From positions 1,612,001 through 1,676,000 of the forward strand of contig CAWIKR010000002.1 in NCBI GenBank assembly GCA_963836775.1: a DNA stretch of 64,000 nt, in the 5' to 3' direction. Shown here piece by piece: positions 16,257 through 24,741 of the stretch (within the stretch, counting starts at the first letter, position 1; every line of letters begins with the position of its first letter). Origin of the DNA: DASQPR01 sp963836775. Its GTDB lineage: Bacteria > Actinomycetota > Actinomycetes > Mycobacteriales > Micromonosporaceae. The notes under the pieces were generated by a model. That model worked only from the letters and a program-made list of their open reading frames with translations, made no database searches and had not been told where the DNA came from. The translations under genes were made by a program, and so were the position numbers.

Positions 16257-16958
16257 GTGAGCCAGATTGACGGTACGCGAGAGCGTTTGATCAAGATATA
16301 CCGCAAGAAGGCGAAGCATTACGACATCACCTCCCGGCTCTTTCCCGTGCCCTTCTACCCCCAGCGGGCACAGCGCGTCCGGGCCGTACAAGCGCTCGGC
16401 CTTCGCGCGGGCGACCGCGTGATCGACATCGCATGCGGCACAGGTCTGAACTTCCCGCTGATTGAGGAGGTAATCGGTCCCGGCGGCCGGATCGTCGGCG
16501 TCGATCTGACCGACGCGATGCTCGCCCAGGCCCAGGATCGGATAACGACAAACGGCTGGAGCAATATCAGCCTCGTGCAAGCCGACGCGGCCGACTTCGA
16601 CTTCCCAACCGAGGTCGACGCGATCCTGTCCACGTATGCCCTGTCGCAGGTGCCCAAGTGCGCAGAAGTCATCGCCCATGGTGCCGCCGCCCTCTCCGGA
16701 GGCGGACGCTGGGTCGTGCTGGATCTCAAGGTTCCCGACAACACGCCTGGGCGGCTAGCGCAGCTCGGAACCGCAATCGTGCGACCTTTCGCCTCCATCG
16801 ATGAGTGGGTCATGCGCCGCCCGTGGGAGATGATTCGCGCAGCCATGCAGAAAGAACTGGCCGATCTCTCCTGGACCGAGATGGTCTTCGGAACCGCATT
16901 CCTCGCTGCCGGGTCCCGAGACCCTGAAGATGGGCTGAGCAAGCGTCCGCTCACCTGA
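16257..16958 (+). CDS. Class I SAM-dependent methyltransferase (UbiE-like)
   Basis: I choose the GTG at 16257, preceded by GAGGAG, giving 233 residues. Motif I is VIDIACGTGLNFPLI, the acidic end of strand 2 is GRIVGVDLTDAML, and motif II/III are VDAILSTYALSQV and GGGRWVVLDLKVPD. This is the UbiE/ARSM type acting on small molecules. The C-terminal part (WVMRRPWEMIRAAMQKEL, TEMVFGTAFLAAG) resembles methyltransferases that act on membrane or quinone-like substrates. The substrate is not known; its neighbours (SRPBCC, CDP-alcohol transferase) suggest lipid-related work. Confidence 0.88.
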   Translation: MSQIDGTRERLIKIYRKKAKHYDITSRLFPVPFYPQRAQRVRAVQALGLRAGDRVIDIACGTGLNFPLIEEVIGPGGRIVGVDLTDAMLAQAQDRITTNGWSNISLVQADAADFDFPTEVDAILSTYALSQVPKCAEVIAHGAAALSGGGRWVVLDLKVPDNTPGRLAQLGTAIVRPFASIDEWVMRRPWEMIRAAMQKELADLSWTEMVFGTAFLAAGSRDPEDGLSKRPLT

Positions 16959-17013
16959 AGCCCGACGCAGCCGTGAAGCTTTGGCGGACACGTCGATCCA
17001 GCGCGTCGGAGAT

Positions 17014-19356
17014 TTACCGCGGTGGCCCGGTCGTGACCGCGGTGGTCGACCTCGGACTGTACGCGTCGAGGAATCGGTTGCGGAACGCGTCCATCGGCCA
17101 CAGCGGCGCGTCGGAGTTCGGTTGCAACCCGTCCTGCCAGTGCCACGACGAGATGTCCGCTAGCACGGACGGGTCGTGGGCGACGATCGAGATCGGCACC
17201 TCGTGGTTCGCGCCCGTACCGCTCACCGTCGTTGCGGGCTGGTGGTCGCCGAGCACGACCAGCACAAGGTTGTTGTCATGCAGCTGCGTGACCCACGAGA
17301 TGATGGCGGTCATCGAGTACTGGATGGACTGCCCGTACAGCTGTCGAACGGTGTCGGGGTTCTTCCACGCGTCTGCCGGTGTGAGGCCCTGCGCCGGCAT
17401 CGGATCGAAGATCGAGCCGTCGCCGAGCTGGTTCCACGGGACCATCTGAGGTAGCGGCGTCCACGGTGTATGCGATGAGACGAGGTCGATCTCGGCCATC
17501 ACCGGCGCATGCCCCGGCGTCAGCTCGAGCCGTTGGAATGCGGCGAGCGAGAATTGGTCGGGCATCGACGCGTAGCTGAACGTCGGACCGTGATACCCGA
17601 CGTTCCGCCGGTCGTACAGCTGGTCGTAGTGGTAGAACGACGTGCCCGGCCGCCACGCCGTGTCGTCCGAGGTAATGTCGCTGACGGTCCGCCAGCCCGC
17701 GTCCTTGAATGCGTCGGTTAGCGTGAGCCGGTTGCTCGCGACGAGTTGGTTGTAGCGCTGCTGGTTGCCGACCCAGAGCCCGGACTGCAGTGTGGAGTGG
17801 GCGAGCCAGCTGATACCGCCGAACGTCGGTGACGTGAGCCACGCGCTCTGCGCCGAATAGCCGGCTTGAGCGAGTTGCGCGTTGCCGCTCTGCAGCACGG
17901 CATTGACGCCGGGTGAGAACGTCGTGCCCTGGACGGCGACCTGGCCGTAGCTTTCGACGAACACGATGATGACATCCTTGCCGCGCAGCCCGGTGAGCAG
18001 GTTCGAGGCGGGGATGCGCGCGTACGGATCGGCGGCGTGGATTTCCTGCTCGAAGCGCTGCTGGTCACGTACCGAGGCGGTGCTGTCGCGGACCTGCGCG
18101 ACGGCCAGGTTCGTGGTGGCCGCCGAGGCGATCGTCGCGCCCGGCGCGATCTGCAGCGAGAGGACTGCGCTCACCCCCCACACCACCCCCAGCACCGCGA
18201 CGCCGCCGGCTGAGCCACGTGGATGGCGCGCGGCCACGTTGCAGACGCGGACCGCCGCCACGGTGATGAGCACGACGATCAGCGCAAGGCCGATCATGGC
18301 CAGGACGAGCGTGGTGTAGGTGGCTGCGGTGCCGATGGAGTCGCGCACCACGCCGATGCCCGGCCCGAGGTTGCCCCAATCGAGCACCGGGTTGAACCGC
18401 CGCCCGAGTTCCTGGAAGAACACCATGTCGAGAAGCTTCACGATGGTGAAGACACCGAACGCGATGCCGGCTATCGCACCGACCACGAGTCGTGGCCGGC
18501 GCGATAGCGCCAGCGCGATCGCGACGAGCACCAGCGCCTCGATGGGTACCCGGATGAACTGCACCGGAGTGAGCCGCTCGAGACGATCCGGCGCGACGAG
18601 CACCACCCAGACGACCGCGACCGCGCCGACCGCGGTGGCGCGCTGTACCACCTTGCGGCTGGATGGACCGGCGCCGGTGCGGTAAAGCCAGACGACGTCG
18701 CGGCCAAAAGACTCGGCCAGCAGCAAGAGCGCGACGCCGACCGTGACGACGCCGACCAGCCGCGGCAGTACGCCGGAGGCCACTACGGTGAGCACGATGC
18801 CCTGCACGGCCGCGACCACCCTGCGCCAGTACCGCGGCGGCAGTTGGGCGGCCAACCACGGCACGAGCCACCCGGCGACGAGGAACGCGTACCGCATGGC
18901 ACCGATCGCAATCACCCAGCCGCCGAGGTCGCGGGACACCGCGACGCTCAACACCAAGATGAGGAACGCGTCGACTTCGCCGTCGAAGCGCGTGCCGAAA
19001 GCGGTAGCGGTCCCGGTGCGCCGCGCGACCTGACCGTCCACGGCGTCCAGAGCGATCGCGATGGTGGCGAGCACGACCAGCGTGGTCACGTGTGCAGGGC
19101 GGACGAACGAGTCGGCGACGAGCGCCGCGACGCCGGCGGTCAGCAGCGCCCGAACCAACGTGATCCAGTCCGCCGGGTGGATGGCCGGCTCGCTGCTGCG
19201 GGCGCGCCCGACTGCGAGCAGCGCGGTCGCCGTCCAACCGACGGCGAGCCCGACGACCCAGCTGGCGATGTTCAGGCCGGTGGTGAGCGAGAGGGTCGTG
19301 AGTAGGACAGAGGTCGCGAGTCCGCCGATGATGATCTCGAGCCGAAACCTACTCAC
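17014..19356 (-). CDS. Fusion of CDP-alcohol phosphatidyltransferase and sulfatase/phosphoglycerol-transferase-like domain
   Basis: A 780-residue membrane protein with two catalytic parts. Residues 60-230 hold a CDP-alcohol phosphatidyltransferase with its complete motif: D104, D107-G108, A111-R112, G121, D125 and D129, among several helices. Residues 240-420 are more membrane spans. Residues 470-770 form an alkaline-phosphatase-superfamily domain: VIIVFVESYGQVAVQGTTF (metal/nucleophile region), YGQSIQYSMTAIISWVTQLH and LVLVVLGDHQPATTV. The second part resembles LtaS-like phosphoglycerol transferases facing outside the cell. It could make a phospholipid inside and transfer its head group outside. 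No frameshift or internal stop is seen. Confidence 0.85.
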   Translation of the reverse strand: MSRFRLEIIIGGLATSVLLTTLSLTTGLNIASWVVGLAVGWTATALLAVGRARSSEPAIHPADWITLVRALLTAGVAALVADSFVRPAHVTTLVVLATIAIALDAVDGQVARRTGTATAFGTRFDGEVDAFLILVLSVAVSRDLGGWVIAIGAMRYAFLVAGWLVPWLAAQLPPRYWRRVVAAVQGIVLTVVASGVLPRLVGVVTVGVALLLLAESFGRDVVWLYRTGAGPSSRKVVQRATAVGAVAVVWVVLVAPDRLERLTPVQFIRVPIEALVLVAIALALSRRPRLVVGAIAGIAFGVFTIVKLLDMVFFQELGRRFNPVLDWGNLGPGIGVVRDSIGTAATYTTLVLAMIGLALIVVLITVAAVRVCNVAARHPRGSAGGVAVLGVVWGVSAVLSLQIAPGATIASAATTNLAVAQVRDSTASVRDQQRFEQEIHAADPYARIPASNLLTGLRGKDVIIVFVESYGQVAVQGTTFSPGVNAVLQSGNAQLAQAGYSAQSAWLTSPTFGGISWLAHSTLQSGLWVGNQQRYNQLVASNRLTLTDAFKDAGWRTVSDITSDDTAWRPGTSFYHYDQLYDRRNVGYHGPTFSYASMPDQFSLAAFQRLELTPGHAPVMAEIDLVSSHTPWTPLPQMVPWNQLGDGSIFDPMPAQGLTPADAWKNPDTVRQLYGQSIQYSMTAIISWVTQLHDNNLVLVVLGDHQPATTVSGTGANHEVPISIVAHDPSVLADISSWHWQDGLQPNSDAPLWPMDAFRNRFLDAYSPRSTTAVTTGPPR

Positions 19357-19544
19357 TTCGCCTCCGAGACAAATCGTCCGCCCGCTCTAGTGTCAACTAT
19401 GACCTTGCGCGGCGAGGTTCAGCCGTGAAATACCAGGTAGCGTCCCGTTACATCGACGGTCTGTCGCGCCCGGTCTTTAACCGTGGCGTGCGTTCGGCGC
19501 GTAGAATTGAGCGGCGCCCCGTTATGCCGCAGAAGTCGGGCGTG

Positions 19545-19882
19545 GCCGCGCGCCGGACCATCATGCTGCCGACCGGCAATCTCATCGCGGTCGCGATGCA
19601 TGGGCAGAGCGTGATGATGATCCCGCCACGCATAGGCGGTTGGGGACTGCGCGAGGGTGCCGGTGCGTGGGCCATTGGCGCCGCGGAACTTGGCGCAAAC
19701 ACCAGCGTGGCCGTCACAACCGCGCACGCTCCACTATCGCTGACGTCTGTTGCCCCGGGGCCGGCCTGCTGCTGGCCGACCCCCGGCGGGACCGCACGAC
19801 GAGGCCTCGCGGGTCGACGCGATCCGATCCTGAGACACGCAGTCCGATTCGGTCACGCAAGAGTGGGAGGCGATCCGTGGCT
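19545..19882 (+). pseudogene. Decayed second copy of the UPF0104-type flippase, C-terminal third
   Basis: The translation ARRTIMLPTGNLIAVAM followed by SVMMIPPRIGGWGLREGAGA aligns without gaps to the intact gene near 15.3 kb (ARVAGCTLPLGELVALLM, AVVIPLSIGGWGLREGAAA). Near 19758 the match moves to another frame as PGAGLLLADPRRDR, against PGAGLLLVDFVRRGR. The end of the similarity coincides with a cgtggctga string, as in the intact copy. There is no N-terminal part and no usable start. Confidence 0.7.
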
Positions 19883-21271
19883 GACCGGCCGGCCGACCCT
19901 CGAACCACAGCTGCCGCGCCGGCCGGCGTGGACGGTTCGGTCGTCGTGGGCGTTCTTGGCTCCCCGGGTGGGACCGACAGCGCGGCTCGCACCGCCGGCA
20001 CGTCAGCTGCGCCAGCCCAGTCGAGTCCCGGTTCGCGTGGCGCGTCGGTCCCAAGGCCGAATCAGGGTCGCGCGTTGCCCGTCAAGCCGGAGCGAGTCGT
20101 CGGTCTGGACGGGGTGCGCGGTCTCGCAGCGCTGTTTGTCGTGATGAATCACATCTTCCTGCAGGCCTGGCCCGGGTGGCCTGCCAACCACGCGCCGTTC
20201 TGGGCAGCGGAGTTCATCTACGGCCGCCTCGCGGTGATCGTCTTCATCGCGCTGTCGGGCTTCTCGTTATGCCTGGCGCCCGCGCGTAAGGGTTGGCGTT
20301 TCGACTCGGTGGCCACGTTCGTGCACCGGCGGGCGTGGCGGATCCTGCCACCGTACTGGGCCGCGCTCGCGTTCAGCCTGCTGATGACGTGGTACGTGCT
20401 CGCCCAGCCCGGCCGGGCGGTGCCGAACGGCAAGTCGGTGGTCGTCTACGGCCTGCTCGTGCAGGACGCCGTCTCGGCCACCGACCCGAACCGAACGTTC
20501 TGGTCGCTCGCCATCGAGGCTCAGCTCTACCTGCTGCTGCCGCTGTTGCTGCTGATCGTCCGCCGGGTGAGCGCCGTCGCCATGGTTGGTGCGGTGGCTG
20601 CCGTCGTATTGACCGTCGGCCTGCTGGCGCCGCATGTGACGCTGATGAACGACGCCGTCGTGAAGTTCACGCCAGACCTCGCGGTGCTGTTCGCCATCGG
20701 CGTGCTCGCGGCCGGCATCGTCACCGCGAGCGAGCACACCAGATCCCGGCCGTGGGCCTGGTACGCGGCCGTCGCGGCGGTGCCCGCCGTCGTGCTGATC
20801 GCGGTGCAGGGCTGGACGTGGTCGGACAACAACCTGTTCTGGGTCGATGTCGCGTGGGGGCCGGCCATTGGTTGCTTCCTGGCCGCCGTCGCCACGCGCC
20901 GGCCGCGGCCGGTGGTGGGCGTCCTGAACACGCGACCGCTTCGCACCCTCGGCTCGGTCTCATACAGCCTTTACCTGACGCACGCGCCGATCGTGATCGC
21001 GGTGTCGTACGGGCTGGTGCTCGGTCGCGTCGCGCCCGGTACGCCGACGTTCCTCGTGCTGACCGCCGTGGTCGTACCCATGACGGTGTGCTTCGCGCTG
21101 TTGTTCGGTGCGGTGTTCGAACTGCCGTTCCAACGGCACCGGGGCTGGCGGCCGTTACGGCGCGCGATGAGTGATCGTGTGCACCGGCCCCTTCGGGCCG
21201 AGTCGCCCGCTAGCTCACCGCGGGCTGACCTGGGCCGACCCGGCCGTCGGGCCGACGCGGCCGCGGGCTAA
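19877..21271 (+). CDS. Acyltransferase family 3 (OafA-like) membrane protein
   Basis: The core begins RVVGLDGVRGLAALFVVMNH, the standard start of acyltransferase-3 proteins with the active-site His. It continues with RRAWRILPPYWAALAFSL, NRTFWSLAIEAQLYLLLPL (catalytic pair region) and about ten membrane helices up to VFELPFQRHRG. It O-acylates a sugar or similar group at the membrane. The GTG at 19877 has GGGAGG 6 nt upstream, but the first 70 residues are disordered, and this start may be borrowed from a lost reductase gene. A TTG near 20078 is an alternative start. It ends in a 16-bp tandem repeat. Confidence 0.85.
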   Translation: MADRPADPRTTAAAPAGVDGSVVVGVLGSPGGTDSAARTAGTSAAPAQSSPGSRGASVPRPNQGRALPVKPERVVGLDGVRGLAALFVVMNHIFLQAWPGWPANHAPFWAAEFIYGRLAVIVFIALSGFSLCLAPARKGWRFDSVATFVHRRAWRILPPYWAALAFSLLMTWYVLAQPGRAVPNGKSVVVYGLLVQDAVSATDPNRTFWSLAIEAQLYLLLPLLLLIVRRVSAVAMVGAVAAVVLTVGLLAPHVTLMNDAVVKFTPDLAVLFAIGVLAAGIVTASEHTRSRPWAWYAAVAAVPAVVLIAVQGWTWSDNNLFWVDVAWGPAIGCFLAAVATRRPRPVVGVLNTRPLRTLGSVSYSLYLTHAPIVIAVSYGLVLGRVAPGTPTFLVLTAVVVPMTVCFALLFGAVFELPFQRHRGWRPLRRAMSDRVHRPLRAESPASSPRADLGRPGRRADAAAG

Positions 21272-21300
21272 CTCGGCCGCGGGCTAACTCGGCCGCAGGC
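21258..21300. repeat. 16-bp tandem repeat, 2.7 copies
   Basis: The unit CGGCCGCGGGCTAACT occurs at 21258-21273 and 21274-21289 and then partly to 21300. It spans the stop codon of the acyltransferase gene and contributes a second in-frame TAA. It is a local duplication with no clear role. Confidence 0.7.
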
Positions 21301-21373
21301 CAGCGAAGTCGTGGTGCGCGATGTAGACGAGTTCGCCGGTGGCGAGTTGGCTTCGCCGAGTAGCTCATCATCG

Positions 21374-22135
21374 TCATCGTTTCTCGGCCACCATCGCAAA
21401 CTTGCGCACGCGTCCAGTGCTAAGCCAGTCGCTCCATAGCCGGTGTGCGACGATCAGCTCGACCAGCGGCTGGCCGCCGATCGTCTGCGCGATCTCTTCG
21501 CCCTCTGTAGCGAACGATCGCAGCAACGCCGCCGCGATCGCGCGATGCGACGCCGTGCACTCCTCCTGCCACGTCACGGTCAACCCGACGTCGCGCAGCA
21601 GGGCGATCAACTCGGCCAGTTCGACGAGCCAGACCGTGTCGGCATCGGGCATCAAGTCCTGCTCTGCGCACGTGAGCGGCCGGCCTTCCTCGACGGTGAA
21701 CGCGAATCGCCCGCCATGCTCGAGCACCCTGACGACGTCGGCCAGGAGCGACCGCTTGTCGGGAAAGGCCAGCATCGTCTCCAGCAGCAGGACAACGTCG
21801 AAACGTCCGTCCGGGAGCGGAGGCACCTTGGCCTGCACGAACCGGCACGGCAAGTCTCCGGCCAGTTCGCGGGCGATCTCCACAGTGCTCGCCGAGTAGT
21901 CCACGCCGACATAGCGGCAGCCGAACTCGGCGGTGATCAACCGCCCAGGTCCGGCGACCCCGCAGCACACGTCGAGCACCGATGTGCGGCTTCCGACCCG
22001 TGCGTGGCCGGCAAGACGGCGGATTTCGCTCACGCGCATGAAGCTCTCCTGTCCCACGAACTCGCCAGTGGGATAGGCGGCTACCCGCGGTCGTTGCAGG
22101 GCCGAGCGGAACGGCGCGCGTGCGTCCTGTCTCAT
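21374..22135 (-). CDS. Class I SAM-dependent methyltransferase
   Basis: A 253-residue protein. Motif I reads SVLDVCCGVAGPGRLIT, motif post-I YVGVDYSASTVEIARELAG, and motifs II/III FDVVLLLETMLAF and LEHGGRFAFTVEEG. The LETMLAFPDK segment and the C-terminal helices fit a small-molecule methyltransferase. A divergent zinc-dehydrogenase remnant lies 110 nt upstream, and both may once have been part of a common pathway. The acceptor is unknown. Confidence 0.85.
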   Translation of the reverse strand: MRQDARAPFRSALQRPRVAAYPTGEFVGQESFMRVSEIRRLAGHARVGSRTSVLDVCCGVAGPGRLITAEFGCRYVGVDYSASTVEIARELAGDLPCRFVQAKVPPLPDGRFDVVLLLETMLAFPDKRSLLADVVRVLEHGGRFAFTVEEGRPLTCAEQDLMPDADTVWLVELAELIALLRDVGLTVTWQEECTASHRAIAAALLRSFATEGEEIAQTIGGQPLVELIVAHRLWSDWLSTGRVRKFAMVAEKR

Positions 22136-22245
22136 CCGTCGGCTCCCTCGGTGTCACTGCTCGGGCGGGCCCGACGGTCGATCGAGCATGCACGCTTGGC
22201 GAACCATGTTGACCGATGCCCCGTGACATCAATGGATGGTCGGAA

Positions 22246-22480
22246 GTGGAACAGTCGGAGGCGTACTGGGTCACCGCGCCTGGCCGCAGCGAGATCCGCC
22301 CGGCGCCGGTGTGCCCGCCCGCAGCTGACGAGGTACTGGTGCACACGCGTTAGACGGCGGTGAGCCGCGGCACAGAGTTGCTGGTGTGGGCGGTCGCGTG
22401 CCGCCCGACCAGGCGCAGCCCATACGCGCACCGCACCAGGACGGCGATTTCCCGGCGGCCGTGAAGTACGGCTACCTGAA
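22246..22480 (+). pseudogene. N-terminal remnant of a zinc-binding alcohol dehydrogenase
   Basis: From the GTG the frame reads EAYWVTAPGRSEIRPAPV, then ADEVLVHT, a typical start of a zinc-dependent dehydrogenase. A TAG at 22351 interrupts it, after which AVSRGTELLVWA continues in the same frame. A one-base shift near 22385 then gives GRVPPDQAQPIRAPHQDGDF followed by KYGYL. These match the family pattern GVSRGTE...GRVP...RAPFQEGDFP...KYGY. One nonsense and one frameshift mutation plus loss of the remaining two thirds show it is dead. Confidence 0.72.
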
Positions 22481-22747
22481 GTGCTGCCTCATCTCAGCCC
22501 TCAAAGTCCTGAAGTGATATCCATGATGCCGTTCCGCGGTCGCACTCGGAGCCGACATCGGCAAATCGGACTCGACACCGCGGCGGGATCTTCAGCCTCT
22601 CGGTCGTGCTGTGGAATGGACGAGGTCCTAGACGCCGCATGGCGGAGATGATCGGCCGACAATGGGCCAACGGCGAACCGCACCCGGACATGCGAGTCGG
22701 GTCGGCCTCATCGATGTCTGTCAATGGGGCGTGTAGCTGCGAATTTG

Positions 22748-22820
22748 TGGGCCGCCAGGGACTCGAACCCTGAACCTACGGATTAAAAGTCCGCAGCTCT
22801 GCCGATTGAGCTAGCGGCCC
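22748..22820 (-). tRNA. tRNA-Lys (anticodon TTT)
   Basis: A 73-nt cloverleaf on the minus strand. The acceptor stem GGGCCGC pairs with GCGGCCC and the discriminator is A. The D-arm contains AGCTCAATCGGCAGAGCT, the anticodon loop is CTTTTAA with TTT for Lys, and the T-arm has GGTTCGAGTCC. The 3' CCA is not encoded. It forms the right border of the eroded accessory region. Confidence 0.95.
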
Positions 22821-23006
22821 GCCGTTGACAGGTTACCTGGGGCTATCGCCGTGCGGGTATCGGGTTAGCACCGGATGAATGTTTCCGCAGCTCAGTCGCC
22901 GCCTTACCGCGCCCAGATGATCGAGGGCATCCGTCCCGGCCGTGCCCGGCAGGCTCCAAACTACCGAGCTCTCGATCAACAAAGCACCTGCGGAGCACCA
23001 CGCCCA

Positions 23007-23465
23007 TCAGCAGCCCAACTGGGCGGCGAGATCCCTAGACACGTAGTCGGCGCAGTCAAAACCGGTGCCTTCGGTCACGATCTTCCAAGCGTTGCTGGCG
23101 GAGTCGTGGCTGAACAGGATCCTCGCGCTTTCCAGGCCGCTGGGGTTCACCGCGGTCGTGGCGATGGCGAAGCCCGGAACGCACGCGACGTTGCGCAACC
23201 CGGAGGGGTTGGCGACGGCGGTGTACGCATCGGCTTTGGCCTTCAGGACTGCGAACAGCTCGTCGGCGGTGACACCGCAGCCGTTCGAGCCGATGGGCGA
23301 GGCGCTGGTCGATGGTGCGCTGGTCGAGGATGCCAGGCCGGACACGGTCGGCTGCGGTGCGGCCGACTGCGCAGGAGCGCCGCTGTTGCAGGCGACCGTG
23401 GCGAGCAGGATCGCGGTGCCGGTGAGTGCCGTGGCGGCGAGCTGGGCGGAGCGCTTGGTACGCAT
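23007..23465 (-). CDS. Small exported lipoprotein of unknown function
   Basis: A 152-residue protein. The signal peptide ends in a lipobox LATVAC with Cys at about position 26, followed by a Ser/Ala/Pro-rich linker to about residue 58. The mature domain has four cysteines (C63, C94, C137, C152 approximately), probably in two disulfides, and the pattern NPSGL occurs twice (about 86 and 107). An AGAAGG site lies 7 nt before the ATG. It is probably anchored to the outer face of the membrane. No family recognised. Confidence 0.75.
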   Translation of the reverse strand: MRTKRSAQLAATALTGTAILLATVACNSGAPAQSAAPQPTVSGLASSTSAPSTSASPIGSNGCGVTADELFAVLKAKADAYTAVANPSGLRNVACVPGFAIATTAVNPSGLESARILFSHDSASNAWKIVTEGTGFDCADYVSRDLAAQLGC

Positions 23466-23685
23466 ATGTCAATTCCTTCTCATATGTGGGGTGTGTGCCC
23501 GCCGTTCTGGCCGGCACAAGACAAAGACGCGTTCCACCCGCAGAAGGTTGTCGTTCCGGACCAGATTTTCAACGACCCGCCTGCCGCGCTGACCGAGCAC
23601 CTCGGCTCCGCAGGTAACTGGCCAGACTGGCCGCCTCACAGTGCGATCATGGAGATACGTTGCTTCGATAAATGGAGGACGGATC

Positions 23686-24015
23686 ATGGAAATGTGGCCT
23701 GGGACCTTCGTGTCTCACGCGAGCACAACCGACTGGAGCCCCGACCCCGAAGTCCCGGGTACCGAGATGCATGAGCTCATGGATGTCGGTGGAGTGCAGG
23801 CCGGGTTGACCCGCATCCTCACAGTCGACGGTCCGATTCGATGGGTGCCGCCGCAGCGGGAGACCATTCACATCCTGGAGGGCGCCGTACGCATCGAGAT
23901 CGCCGGCGGGCCCGTGCTGGAGCTGAGAGCCGGAGACCTCGCGTCCCTGCCGTCTGGAATTGACACGACGTGGCATGTGACGACGCCGTTCAAGGAGTTC
24001 TGGGTGCTCTCCTGA
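23686..24015 (+). CDS. Cupin protein, DUF861/EutQ-like
   Basis: The ATG at 23686 has GGAGGACGG before it and gives 109 residues. The protein has HILEGAVRIEIAGGPVLELRAGDLASLPSGIDTTW, the cupin barrel pattern of the DUF861 (cupin_3) group, in which metal ligands are partly lost. The C-terminal PFKEFWVL matches the conserved end strand. It is probably a sugar- or amine-related binding protein or isomerase. It lies 58 nt before a P-loop kinase gene on the same strand. Confidence 0.8.
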   Translation: MEMWPGTFVSHASTTDWSPDPEVPGTEMHELMDVGGVQAGLTRILTVDGPIRWVPPQRETIHILEGAVRIEIAGGPVLELRAGDLASLPSGIDTTWHVTTPFKEFWVLS

Positions 24016-24073
24016 GCGCGCCCGCGTGGCCCGGCTCCGACAGCCCGGCGGGCTCCGACATCCATGCGAACAT

Positions 24074-24646
24074 ATGCCGGTGGCCCCGCACCGCGATCCC
24101 TGTGGATCCTCCTCCACCAAGTTGCTGATCATCCGAGGCAACTCGGGATCAGGGAAATCGTCGGTCGCCCGCGAGGTACGCCAGCGGTACGGACGCGGCT
24201 GCGCTCTTATCGAGCAGGACCACCTCCGGCGCATCGTGTTGTGCGAACTCGACCAGCCCGGCGGCATCGCCCCGGACTTGATCGAACAGACAGCCCGGTT
24301 CGCACTCAACCACGGCTATCACGCCATCGTCGAAGGCATTCTGCACACCACACGCAACGCCGACATGCTGCGGCGGCTCATCACCGACCACGCGGGAACC
24401 ACCTACGCGTACTACCTCGACGTCAGTTTCGCCGAGACGCTGCGCCGCCATACGCAACGACCGCAGGCGAGCGACTTCACGGCTGACCAGATGCGCGGCT
24501 GGTATTCCGCGTACGACGTTCTCGGAGTCCCCGGCGAGCACGTCATCCCACAAGCCTCGACCTTCGACGAAACTGTTGAGGCGATTCTGGCGACCTCCGC
24601 GCTGCTCTCGGCGCCCAGCGTCGTACCCGCCCGTACCCCGGCGTGA
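24074..24646 (+). CDS. P-loop NTPase/kinase, zeta-toxin-like
   Basis: I use the ATG at 24074, giving 190 residues. The Walker A motif is IIRGNSGSGKSSVAREV, with ALIEQDHLRRIVL as the substrate-binding strand and AIVEGILHTTRNADML as Walker B. The lid region RRHTQRPQASDFTADQMRGWY fits a small-molecule kinase. These proteins phosphorylate sugars, nucleotides or, in zeta toxins, UDP-sugars. No antitoxin gene lies next to it, so a metabolic or resistance kinase is more likely than a toxin. Confidence 0.8.
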   Translation: MPVAPHRDPCGSSSTKLLIIRGNSGSGKSSVAREVRQRYGRGCALIEQDHLRRIVLCELDQPGGIAPDLIEQTARFALNHGYHAIVEGILHTTRNADMLRRLITDHAGTTYAYYLDVSFAETLRRHTQRPQASDFTADQMRGWYSAYDVLGVPGEHVIPQASTFDETVEAILATSALLSAPSVVPARTPA

Positions 24647-24741
24647 TCCCGCCCCGTCCGCGCCAAGCTCCGTACAGCGACCGCGCAGCGACGGCTCATC
24701 CGTAGCCGGCAGCACCGCGCCGGCTCTTGCGCCCCGACGGC

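Noticed and set aside
12875..22820. Idea that the accessory region is an integrative element inserted at tRNA-Lys
   Set aside because: No copy of the tRNA 3' end is seen near 12.9 kb and no integrase or excisionase gene is present. The boundary may be an old deletion instead.
24074..24646. Zeta toxin of a toxin-antitoxin pair
   Set aside because: The fold fits, but there is no epsilon-like antitoxin gene next to it, so a general kinase name is safer.
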